64,000 nt of DNA from positions 10,375,501 through 10,439,500 of the forward strand of contig JAXRKN010000044.1 of NCBI GenBank assembly GCA_038502055.1, in the 5' to 3' direction. The DNA is from Tanytarsus gracilentus (taxonomy: Eukaryota; Arthropoda; Insecta; Diptera; Chironomidae). A model generated the notes under the pieces. The model did not search any database and had not been told where the DNA came from. It saw nothing but the letters and a program-made list of their open reading frames with translations. Shown here piece by piece: positions 1-9,792 of this stretch. The first letter of the stretch is position 1. Each line of letters opens with the position of its first letter. The translations under genes were made by a program, and so were the position numbers.

Positions 1-2443
1 CTTTTTTGATTTCTCTTCCACAGTTTTTTTGAGGTATATAAATTATCAAAAAAAACGATAAAATTTACTGTTTGTGTCGCATATAATGTTCATGCCTTAT
101 TATTCAAGCATGAGCGCGTTACTCATCGTCAATTTTTAATACGCGCCGCGGAAGGTTCAATCGCTAAAAAACACTTTGCCCACAATTTTCATAATCAATA
201 AAGCATGAAATAAAAATTTTCAAGTTGAAGTTTCTATTTTTCCATATGTTTCCAGCGTACGCACGAACCAGTCAGCTCCATAAAAAGTCAAGTGCAATTT
301 CCGATTTTGTGCGTGCCGCTTTGTAGATTTTTATGCATGCATTTTTATCTTTATTAGAACGCCGTCCTGAATAATCAAGAACGTGCGTCAGTCAGTCTCT
401 CTTGGCAATACATTCAACAATGTGCGCGATGAGTAATTGCATTGGAAAATATGCTGTTTTATTTATTTCGTACATGAACTTTTCACGCTTTTTAATCCAC
501 TCGCGAAAATTACTCTTCTTATCTCTTAAATATAAAATTTATGAAAAAATTCAAAAGAAAGTTGAAGTTTCACAAAAGAAGCGATGCTAAAATTATTATT
601 CTTTCTTTCTCAGAACAAAATGACTCACTTTAAAACAAACTCTAGTTGTAACCACATGAGAAAACGAAAGTTTTTTTTATAAAGTCTTTTTGAGAGATGA
701 AAAAGTGCACAAAACAATTATAGGAGAGGGAGGGAAAGAAATAGCTGCACGCACGTCTTTATCCGGAGATATATGAAACAGTACTAAAACAGTTGCTTGT
801 TGTATTACTATGAACATGCTGTTAATATATTCCATCATCAGGCAGTACAGAAACAAAAACATTTAACGAAATAAATACTATATTTGAAGGCAGCGTTAGA
901 ATTGACAGTCGATTGGAGGAGATTAAAAATATTTTGTCGCTTCTAAAAATTATTGAAGAACTTAAAAAATGTTTAAGGATATACAGACAGCTTCTCACAT
1001 TTATTTATCAAGAGCTTCAATTAATATAATGAACGTGTTAGTCACATTGTCACCGACTATAATCTCATGTTTTTAAAATCGTGGTAATTATATGCTATTA
1101 AGCGTTTTATAGAGACCTAAATCTAAGAATTTTAATTGCATTCGGTTGCCAACTTCAATGAATTTATGCCGATTTTACTTTAGAGTAGACAAAGAGCCTT
1201 AAATAAAATTAGTTGCTCTTATTTGAGAAAAGTCTGTTTAAATATGAAATTTTTATCCAACACATTTTTAAAATTCTCCCCTTATTTCTTACGTAGTTCC
1301 TGTCTTTGTCATATGCCTCCGTCTAGAGCTATTTTTACTCGGAAGGGATTCTTTAAATGTGCGTTAGGCATTTGAGAGAATTAGAAAGAGGAAATAAATT
1401 CTCAATGAGTCATACGAGCGAAAAGTCAAGACAAATTTTCGCAATCATTCATGTGAAAAATAAATATTTAAATTACTCAAAGGCAATGACCATCAAAAGG
1501 CCTGCTATTAAAGAGTCATTGGGTAGATTCTCAATATATATATATGAATGTTTCTAGGGGCGACTTAATTCTTTTCTCTTCTAGCTCACTCACATTTTAT
1601 CAGGGAGTGTCGGCGTCGCCGCGTGTACCATTAAAACTATTTTATCCACATAATTTAAAGAACAGAACACGGTGACGTGTGATAAACATTTTAAAGTACC
1701 ACAAAAAAAACTTATTTTAAACATCCCTCAAATGTGAGCACACACATCATTTAAATAAAAATGCTTCTTCCCCCTTCTCACTCGACAATCGACATGTTGA
1801 AAAGTGACGTTGACATTAAAGAATTTTTATCTAAACACATTTTCGTTGTCGTATTCCTGTATGCAACATCGACGACGTCTGATTTTCAACATTTTATTAT
1901 ACACAAAGGAGGAGAAGAAATGTTCTAAAAATATAATATTGTACTCGACGCGCCTAGCAAATGATGATTTTTCATACTCGTTTTTCTCGCAGCAGTTTTA
2001 TTTTCAGTCTAAAGACTAAAGTGGAAACCGATGCGAAAGAGCTGCCGCGCACTTCTCTAGCTTTTGCCTTGTTATCCAGATGGAGATCTTTACGATTAGG
2101 CATCAAGATATTATTTAGAATTTTTTCTGAAATGGATTTTCCCAAGTCACGCTCCCAAAAGTATATTTATAAAATTAAAAAAAATCCCCAACCAATTGAC
2201 ATCGTGTTGTAAAGTTTTTCATCAGATATTGCTGTCATTTTTAATGAAAATTAATTTATTTTTTCCTCACCGCATTATGTAGAGCATTATCGAAAAAAAT
2301 ATATATATATAAAAATAAAACTAGCGGGCAATGATCGTAAAAATTTTTAAAAGCGGAAACGATTTTTTCTTTCTAAGTCTCATTCATATATTTTTTTGTG
2401 GTTTTGGATACTTTAGAATGAAAAATTCTTATCAGAAACTCAC
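1..2443 (-). other. Probable first intron of the mind bomb-like gene
   Basis: AT-rich sequence with no recognisable exon on either strand. A TA-rich stretch lies near 2300-2317. Open frames near 1961-2212 (+) and 2019-2105 (-) overlap each other and match no family I know. Assignment as intron is inferred only from the donor at 2443. Confidence 0.4.
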
Positions 2444-2501
2444 CTTGATTTTGCCAAATCCAATCGGGTCCTCTCACAACACGAATTCCAGGCGCAATCA
2501 T
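2444..2501 (-). CDS. First coding exon of a mind bomb-like (MIB/HERC2 domain) E3 ubiquitin ligase, partial
   Basis: The minus strand reads ATG at 2501-2499, then 19 codons plus one base, ending at a strong donor GTGAGT (2443-2438). The peptide contains GIRVVRGPDWIWQNQ, which matches the start of the MIB/HERC2 domain (consensus RVVRGPDWkWg.QDGG). The exon stops exactly before the expected DGG, with the G of the next codon already present. Mind bomb proteins are RING E3 ligases that ubiquitinate Notch ligands (mib1) or act in muscle and other tissues (mib2). The domain begins four residues after the start, which resembles mib2 more than mib1. I found no matching second exon between 1 and 2443, so the first intron is at least 2.4 kb and the rest lies beyond the left edge. 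A HERC2-like protein is less likely because there the domain is internal. Family confidence is good; the paralogue is uncertain. Confidence 0.72.
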
Positions 2502-4433
2502 TTTCTTTGCTGTATACCTTTTCTGGGCTCACAATTTACGGTAAGTTTTTTATCACTGTCACGTACTACTTCACACTTTATTATATTTCTCTGTTTTTCC
2601 TCTTCTTTGCCAGAAAAAAAAATATTTTGCTTTTTTCTTATGCTTTCTTTGATGATGACGACTATATACTGATCTTTTATTTTGCACACAACCTTTTCTT
2701 CTGCCTTTATGATGTTTTTCTACACTGGAACTATTCACTGAAAAGAGAATCGCAGGTAAATCTCATTTGAATAAACTGTCCACTCGGTTAGTTCTTAATA
2801 ATAAAAATGTGTGTGTATATATACGAAATAAGAGGAAGAACGATAGAAATCAATGAATGAAACGAAGAAATGGGGTGTCATTCAAGTTTTATGTATGGGC
2901 AATCGTTCTATAAAAAATGGGGATTATAGTGAATGAAGAATATGTGTAGCACACACAACGAGAACAAAAGAGATTAGAGAAAGTGGACACACACAATTAA
3001 TTTGATTCTAATTTAAACTGTACATTCTCATGGCAGCATAGATGTTAGTCATCAGTGCTACATATTGGAATTCTATTTTATCTTTAGAAATTCAAATGCT
3101 TGTGACTGAAGGTCATTCGGATATATATACTCGTTTAGAGTTGAAGATGAGCATGCTAGATAGACGGAAATGCACACGAGACATCTCACAAATTGAATTA
3201 TATGACTCATGCATACACTAATTTATCAATTTTTCTCCACTCTGTCCAGACTCGAGAGGTAACAGAGGACTCTCTCACAAATAAATTTCGAAAATTGAAT
3301 TGCGTGTATGCAAAATGATGGTAATGAAATTTAATTTTTTTTTATATTTCCATTGAATTTTTGCTCGACATTATATAGTTTGTCTGCCTATGGTGAATGC
3401 GCGGCCAATTTAAACGGCTGCAAAGTATAAAAAAAGAAGAACGAATGAATTTAAATTGTGTCAGAGAGAGACTGATTGGCATTATTCATCATCGCGCGCG
3501 GAATATCCATTTGTGTGTTTGTCAAAGTTCATTCATGAGAAAATGTGAATGTTTTTTTTTCTCGCTGTAAGGCAGATCTCATATGGCCGTATAATAAATC
3601 AATAAACACGCAAGTGTGTGTCTAATATTAAATTTTCTTTGAAGGACAATTTAGAGCAGTGTTTTTAAAGGAGATTCAGTGAACTTTTTTTGGAATCCAT
3701 ATTGATGTCAAAATCACTTTTACGCCTTTTAGTCTAATTTCCCGACACTTGCTCGAAGATTTATTGATGAAACTAAAAATAAATGTCCGATATTATTTTT
3801 TTGGCTCTTTGCAATTGATACAAATTCTTTTTCTCTTCGCTATACTCGCTTCAGCCACACTATATGTGAATCGCATATATCTATACACACATCCATATCA
3901 TCATCAGAGAAAAGATCCAGCCCACGTTTGAAAAATCACTCTAAAGTGGTATCAATCGATGTGGAAGCGCTCTCCATCGCATTGAATGTATAGTTGAACA
4001 TCTAAATTAGACAAAAAGACTCACTTCAATCATTGCGATGCACTTAAAATTGAATATTCTTTGAGAATGAAAAAAAAATTATCGCACAATTTGTGAGTTG
4101 TTTATTTTTGACTATTTTAAGCACACTTTCACATTTCACTCGAGTCTATCTCCATTCGTATGCACTTTATGTCGTCATTTTTGCCAATTTAAGACGCACA
4201 CTTCTAAGTTCTAATGCATTTTAAGCAAAATTATTGGAGAGAGAGAAATGAAAATCGCGATTAAAATTTTAAGGTTACTGAGCTGAGCAGGTTGCGGGAT
4301 TTTTTTTTATATTTTTTTGTGCCTTTGACGTTCCCTTCGTAGAGTTAAAAAAATAAATCTGATGAAATTTAAAATTATCAAATTAAAATCTGATTTAAAA
4401 GTTACTAATTAGTTTACTAATTAAATCTCAACA
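2502..4433. other. Intergenic region between the mind bomb-like gene and C1orf50
   Basis: No supportable coding exon. It should hold the 5' UTR and promoter of the mind bomb-like gene on the minus strand and the promoter of the C1orf50 homologue on the plus strand. Repeated AT-rich runs are present; no transposon ends were recognised. Confidence 0.4.
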
Positions 4434-5079
4434 ATGGCAGAAGAAAAACAGCTCACAGTGTCAATTACCAAAGGTATGCGTCAAATTTAAGATTTTGATA
4501 ATATCCAAAAAAAATTTATGTTGTTTATCAACAAACTTTGATAATAATAAAAATTTAAATTAATAAAAATGATCACTTTTAGATCAATTAATCATCAATT
4601 CTTTTCGTGCAACTCGCAAGGAATCTGGCGACATTGAAAAACTCCTCATAAGCCTTAAAAACTCGGAAGAATGCGTTAAAAATAAGGCACTCAATAAGCT
4701 CGATGTTATTGGAGAGCAAATAAAATTTCTTCAGAAGCAAGCGATGGAGATTCTTCAAGAGGCAAACGATAATGCTCAGCTCCACAATATACCATGTAAC
4801 TTTGTCAAAGTTTGTGGACGTATTTATCATCTCTACGAGAGGGCGAGCGGTGAAAAGCTTTGGTCAATGGTCTCGCCATCAGAATTTGGAAGTGCCAGCA
4901 ATTTAAAGCACCTCGGCAGCTATAGACTCGAGGCTGATAAAAGTTTTACATCCGTTGATAAAATTCAAGAATTCAATTCGAATAGACAATTTGCTGAAGC
5001 CTTACTGCAATCGAGTGACATTAAGCTGTTTGCATTGGAGGGTGCTGATAAGAAAAAATATGAGGAAGAGGTCGAATAA
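4434..5079 (+). CDS. C1orf50 homologue (DUF2452 protein)
   Basis: Two exons, 4434-4473 and 4583-5079, joined by a 109-bp GT..AG intron in phase 1, give a 178-residue protein. The conserved core reads NKLDVIGEQIKFLQKQA, then HNIPCNFVKVCGRIYHLYER, then GSYRLEADKSF. These correspond to the strongly conserved blocks of human C1orf50 (NKL.VIAEQI..LQEQA, CN.VK.PG.IY.LYKR, LGaYkLq.D.SW). The family (DUF2452) is widespread in eukaryotes and has no established biochemical function. No signal peptide or membrane segment is visible, and the N-terminal third looks helical. A polyadenylation signal AATAAA lies at 5107-5112, only 142 bp before the NUBP2 start, so the two genes are tightly spaced head to tail. 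The start is the first ATG of the short first exon; the initiator exon is less certain than the body. Confidence 0.9.
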
Positions 5080-5106
5080 TGTTAATTAAGGAAAATTTTG
5101 GATTTT

Positions 5107-5112
5107 AATAAA
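5107..5112 (+). terminator. Polyadenylation signal of the C1orf50 homologue
   Basis: AATAAA 28 bp after the stop codon. This implies a very short 3' UTR, as expected with the next gene starting at 5222. Confidence 0.6.
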
Positions 5113-5221
5113 AAAAACTTAACGAGTAAATTTAAATTTTTTAACTTTCATCATCCTCCGCTAGGTGGTCGATTTTTAAAACGTAAACAAGATAAAAAAA
5201 ATATTAAATTAATTTTAAATC

Positions 5222-6044
5222 ATGTTGGATCATGTTAAGCACGTTATTTTAGTGCTCTCGGGCAAGGGTGGAGTCGGTAAATCGACAGTGTCAACACAGC
5301 TAGCATTGACACTCAAAGAGAGTGGATTTAAGGTAAATAAAGAGACAATTTCATGAAATTAATAATTAAGCACATTTCTTACAGGTCGGTTTACTTGATA
5401 TTGATCTTTGTGGTCCGAGTGTACCATATCTCCTTAATCTCGAGGGCAAGGATGTTCATCAATCGTCGGAAGGATGGGTTCCCATCTACACAGACTCGTC
5501 GAAAGCTCTTGCGGTCATGAGTATAGGATTTTTACTAAAAAATCGCAACGATGCAGTTATCTGGAGAGGTCCAAAGAAAACAGCAATGATTAAGCAATTT
5601 CTAACTGACGTTCATTGGGAGGATTTAGATTATCTCATTATCGATACTCCACCCGGCACTTCTGATGAGCATATCACGGTAATGGAATGCATGCGTGAAG
5701 TAAAATGTGATGGAGCGATTATAGTGACGACGCCACAGGAAGTGGCATTAGAGGATGTAAGAAAGGAAGTGACATTCTGTAAGAAGACAAACATTCCAAT
5801 CATAGGCATTGTTGAGAACATGAGTGGATTTGTGTGTCCAAATTGTAAAGAGTGTACAAACATCTTTTCATCGGGTGGTGGAGCAGCACTTGCGGAATTA
5901 ATAAAATCACCTCTGCTAGGAACACTGCCGATTGACCCTCGAGTTGGGGTGTTAGCGGGAAGTGGAAAAGCTGTAATAAGTGAACTTCCAGACTGTACGA
6001 CAGCGGCGGTGTTTAAGGAAATAGTCGAGAAAATCACAAAATAA
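5222..6044 (+). CDS. NUBP2: Cytosolic Fe-S cluster assembly factor NUBP2
   Basis: Exons 5222-5332 and 5385-6044 with a 52-bp phase-0 intron encode 256 residues. This P-loop NTPase forms the CIA scaffold with NUBP1 and builds 4Fe-4S clusters for cytosolic and nuclear proteins. The Mrp/NBP35 deviant Walker A, SGKGGVGKS, is at residues 13-21. The other family blocks follow: DIDLCGPS, MSIGFLL, VIWRGPKK, LDYLIIDTPPGTSDEH and IVENMSGF. Next comes the CPNC pair at C188/C191, the bridging-cluster cysteines at the dimer interface, with a further Cys at 194. The N-terminus lacks the four-cysteine ferredoxin-like motif that marks NUBP1, so this is the NUBP2 branch. Length agrees with animal NUBP2 (about 260-270). 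The 3' end converges on VDAC, with AATAAA at 6178-6183. Confidence 0.96.
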
Positions 6045-6177
6045 TTAAATTAGCATTTTTGATGGAACAAATTTAAAGCCATTTATTGATGTCTCAATTC
6101 TTCACTGAAACTGCTAACATTCATCATCTCTGTCTATAATGCGGTTCAATCAATTATTTCCTCCTTGCGAAAAGAGA

Positions 6178-6183
6178 AATAAA
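6178..6183 (+). terminator. Polyadenylation signal of NUBP2
   Basis: AATAAA 134 bp after the NUBP2 stop. The opposite-strand signal for VDAC lies only 37 bp further on, so the two transcripts probably end within a few dozen bases of each other or overlap. Confidence 0.55.
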
Positions 6184-6219
6184 GATTCGAATTTTTTTAT
6201 AGTATTTTTATGACTTGGA

Positions 6220-6225
6220 TTTATT
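6220..6225 (-). terminator. Polyadenylation signal of VDAC
   Basis: TTTATT on the plus strand reads AATAAA on the minus strand, about 210 bp past the VDAC stop (6436-6434). Confidence 0.5.
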
Positions 6226-6433
6226 TTAATCGGGGAACAGAATAATTTTTTATGCCTCTCACTATTATTTTTTTTTGCATCTTTAATTTACTGTATAATT
6301 TTGTTTTTCATCAAATTTTTAAATCTTTTGTGTACGTGTGTTTTGAACAACAATGCGGCAATGTGAATCTTTTCTTAATTTTCTTAATCAACATTATCTC
6401 TCTCTCTTTCTCGCGAACACATGGTGGGCTTGT

Positions 6434-7474
6434 TTATGCTTCGAGCTCGAGAGCGACACCGATCTTGTGTCCGCCAGCGTTGAAGTTCTTGCCATCAATC
6501 AAGGTTGATAATGACAATGTGATGCCTGTGGAAAAAATGTTAGGCTCATTAGAGAAATAGCAAAGATAAAAATATTTTTATCTGTCTCACCATCACGCAA
6601 TTTTTGTTGATAAGCCAATCCGATTTGGCTGGCATTGTTCACCTTGGCGCGAACTGAAGCTTCCTTATCCAAGTCATACTTAGCGGCAATACCGAATTTG
6701 GTGGCGTTGTTGCCTGAAGCCCATGATAATTGGACACCAGTTTCAAGACGATCGCTGCAGCGTTGATAAATGCTTCCTCCGAATTCGCGACCATCATTGC
6801 TACAAGTTGATAATCAACAAATTAATTTAAGGTCATGTGACAATTATTTTGAAACTTACACATTTGTGTGGAGAACGAAATCACCGGTGGTATAGCCGAG
6901 AGCAAAGTTATTTCCAGTGAGCTTGCTCTTTTGTGTATCAAATGCCAATTGGTAGCCAGCGAGCCATCCTTGATAGTCGACAACAGCTGATGCATTAATC
7001 AAAGGTCCGGCCAAATCAACGTTGACATCTCCATCCAAACGAACACGTTCGTGAGCGAAGGAAGTCTTGAAGCGTCCAGTTTTGCTTCTGTTATCATTAA
7101 AAATTTCTTGTTATAAATTCATCAAAATAAGATGTTTTAAATTTCTATATTTACCCGGTTTGTGGTGCGAACGAACCGTCAAAGCTCAACTTGAGACCCT
7201 TGACGAGTTGATCCTCAACTGAAACCTCCGATGTCAAGGTGTTGTCTGTGTTCCACTTCTCGGAAAAGGTGAGTCCATGTTCCTTGAGCTTATATTTAGT
7301 CTCCAATGATCCAAAGACCTTTCCGGTATCTTGATTTGAGTGTCCAGCGCTGGTGAACTCAACGCCGCTGCTTGTCTTTGTCTTCACATCCAACTTCCAC
7401 AAGCCGAAATGATAGCCTTTATTGAAAACATCACGTGCATTTTTGCCCAAATCTGAATATGATGGTGGTGCCAT
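6434..7474 (-). CDS. porin: Voltage-dependent anion channel (mitochondrial porin)
   Basis: Four coding exons on the minus strand (7474-7155, 7087-6860, 6799-6591, 6525-6434) with short GT..AG introns give 282 residues, the length of Drosophila porin. VDAC is the 19-strand beta-barrel of the outer mitochondrial membrane that passes ATP, ADP and metabolites. The start MAPPSYSDLGKNARDVFNKG is the amphipathic N-terminal helix. Family blocks follow: KTKTSSGVEF, FGSLETKYK, KWNTDNTL, GPLINASAVVDYQGWLAGYQ, NFALGYTTGDFVLHTNVNDG and the terminal GGHKIGVALELEA. All junction phases (2, 2, 1) keep the frame. An acceptor CAG lies one base before the ATG, so a non-coding first exon is spliced on; a good candidate is at 8830-8861. 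It diverges from the unrecognised gene at 9145 and converges with NUBP2. Confidence 0.97.
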
Positions 7475-8829
7475 ACTGCAAAAAGAAAAATATATATTTA
7501 TAAATTTTATAGTTATTATCTAATTTCACCAAGGTTAAGCGAAAGAGATTTTGTTGGCACGTTTCCGCTCTTATTTTAATTTTACATTGTTTCCAATTTT
7601 AATTATCATTGAAGAGAAGCGCACAGAAGAAAATTATTTTGTGCAATAGACAGAAAAATAAGTCAATTATAGGTGCATATTTATTTATGACCGACACACA
7701 AGTGGTGAAGAAATATTTTTATAATTTGCTATCAAGGGTAAAATGTTATAAAGCTTATTAATTTTAAATAGATAGAATTGCTTGCATCATGTAACTGCAC
7801 ACGCGTTCTAAAGCATTTTCATAATTGGCTCACTAGACTTTCGTTAAACTCAAGCAAAATTACATTCGTCTGGCAAAAAAAATTATTTTTCTCTGGGCAT
7901 ATTTGAAGTGCGTAAAAAAAGTTTATGAATGACGTCGAGCCAATAGAGAAAATGATCATCATGTGAAATTGTTATATCATCCCCGGAAAAATGGATCTAA
8001 AAGCGTTTAGAATGGACAGAAGTTTTTGAAGTAAATAATCTTTACGATCACCAATACGTGCGAAGGAATAACAAAAAAATATATAGACCTCCACTGATAA
8101 ACGAGAAAAAATGTCTCACGGCTCGATGTAGCACAAATATATATGTGGTGTGTGAATGATGAGGAGATTCGTGACGACTGTATATGAGTGACTTTTATGT
8201 AAAAGGTTCTTGGAATTGATTTTTGCACAAAAAAAATATAAAATTACGTCACAAGTTGAATTGCACGTGAATGTAAATGAAAATTCAAGTTTGGGAAACT
8301 CTCTTTATGTGGAAAACTTGCCCCACTTTTTTTTTGCAAGGCACGAATAATATGGCGTTGAGGGGAAAAATCGATTTTAGTTTTTTTGCGCAACTGATCG
8401 AGTTTATCGGCTGGATCTTATTTGAATATGTTTAAAATTTAAGGGTTAAAGTTTAATGGCCCTTAAGTAATTTTTTAACTTCATTAATTAACACCTTTAA
8501 GGCATCCACAGTTCTATGCGGCTTTTTTCTCTTCCTCGAGTGTGTGATCGACTTTTGATTACGCAATCGTAACTACAAAAGAGAAATTGGAAATGAAATA
8601 CGCGATATTTTCATTTAAAATCGACACAACTTAGTCTTGATTACGGAAATGAACTTGAACTAACTTAAAAGTTGCGATAACTTCATCGAATTTGATCAGA
8701 AAGTTGCAATTTTATTTTCTCAAATTTCGGTAGCACATTTTTTCTTGCAAAAATCTTTAATTTTTAATTAGGGACGACAATAGCGCATTAATTTATTCAA
8801 CTTCACTTTATCACAATTCATTTACTTAC
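7475..8829 (-). other. Probable first intron of VDAC
   Basis: An acceptor (polypyrimidine tract plus TTTTTGCAG) abuts the VDAC start, and a GTAAGT donor is at 8829-8824, so this stretch of about 1.35 kb is probably the 5' UTR intron. No coding exon was seen in it. Enhancer content is possible but cannot be shown from sequence. Confidence 0.55.
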
Positions 8830-8861
8830 GTTTAATGATTTTAATTAGTTATCGACCGACT
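8830..8861 (-). promoter_or_regulatory. Candidate VDAC transcription start and non-coding first exon
   Basis: On the minus strand TTTCAGTCGG (8866-8857) fits the arthropod initiator TCAGTY, with the A at about 8861. Some 32 bases later the sequence reaches AAAC followed by donor GTAAGT. This makes a short leader exon that would splice to the acceptor just before the VDAC ATG. No TATA box is evident at -30, as expected for a housekeeping initiator promoter. Confidence 0.5.
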
Positions 8862-8938
8862 GAAACTGGGAATTGAAGTGAAAAACTCTTAATTAAATGC
8901 AAAGAGCTAACTCGACTGAGGAAAAAAATCGAACTTGC

Positions 8939-8964
8939 GAGAGAGAGCGAGAGAGAGAGAGAGA
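8939..8964. repeat. GA dinucleotide tract in a divergent promoter
   Basis: A (GA)n run with one interruption, lying between the inferred VDAC start (8861, minus) and the gene at 9145 (plus). Such GAGAG tracts are binding sites of GAGA factor (Trl) in insects and help keep promoters nucleosome-free. That role here is inference. Confidence 0.55.
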
Positions 8965-9144
8965 CTTTAGGTTTGAAATTTCTTAAACCGTTGAAAATAA
9001 ATTTGAGAAGATTGCTAAGAGTTGTGTGATTGTTTACAAAAATTTTAAAATTTTAAAATTTATTTCTAAACAAGTTCTAACAAAGATTTTATGCTTTAAA
9101 AATTATTAAATCATAATTAGAAGAACTAAGACACCGCAGTCGTA

Positions 9145-9643
9145 ATGAATTTTGGTAAGTTAATATGAATTAAAGGTTTATTTCATTTATTTATTTATAT
9201 TTAAATAAATTTTAGAGCAAATCAAAGCTAAGGCACGGCAACTTGAGACTCAACATAAGCAACACTTAAAAGATATCAAAAAACGAGAGAAAGTCCAAAT
9301 TAATAGAGTTCGTTTTAAAGTTGAAAGTCTTCCTCAAACATCAAGTGGTGTAACAGATGAACAAATAATCCAGCCTTATATCGAAGTTCTCCGAAAGACT
9401 CATGAAAAAATGGGAGATAAATTGAAAATATCCAGAATTAGAGATAAAAACATGAAAAAATTATTAGAAAAGCGACAAAATCCGAATTTTGTTAAAAATA
9501 TTCTTTTTAAAGAGCAAAAACAAAATTCATTGCGCCAAAAAATTAGGAAAATGAGAAATGAAGCGATTTTTCCTCAACCAAAATCATTTATGAATTTTAA
9601 TCGCAGAAAAGGACTTTTAAAAAAGAATTCAATAAAAATTTAG
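9145..9643 (+). CDS. Unrecognised small basic, lysine-rich protein
   Basis: Exons 9145-9154 (only MNF plus one base) and 9216-9643, joined by a 61-bp GTAAGT..TTTTAG intron, give 145 residues. I do not recognise the family. The protein is strongly basic and rich in Lys, Arg and Gln. Residues 4-45 look like a charged helix or coiled coil, and the middle carries a more varied block (SLPQTSSGVTDEQIIQPYIEV). There is no signal peptide, membrane segment or metal-binding motif. The composition fits a nucleic-acid-binding, ribosome-associated or cytoskeletal helical protein, but that is only composition. It shares a divergent promoter with VDAC and ends 150 bp before mitochondrial RNA polymerase, so broad expression is plausible. 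The intron at a normal phase and sustained codon quality argue for a real gene. Confidence 0.75.
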
Positions 9644-9792
9644 TGAAATAACGTATATTCAGAATTTAAGTTTGCAGGACAAAAACTACGCGTTCATTTC
9701 AAAACACATTTCTCTCGAATTTTTTGTTTTTCTTTTAATAAGTTTAGAAAACAAGAACGATTTAATGAAATAATATCATCAAAATAGTGAAA

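Noticed and set aside
5630..6037. 135-codon minus-strand frame antisense to NUBP2
   Set aside because: Shadow of the conserved NUBP2 frame on the other strand.
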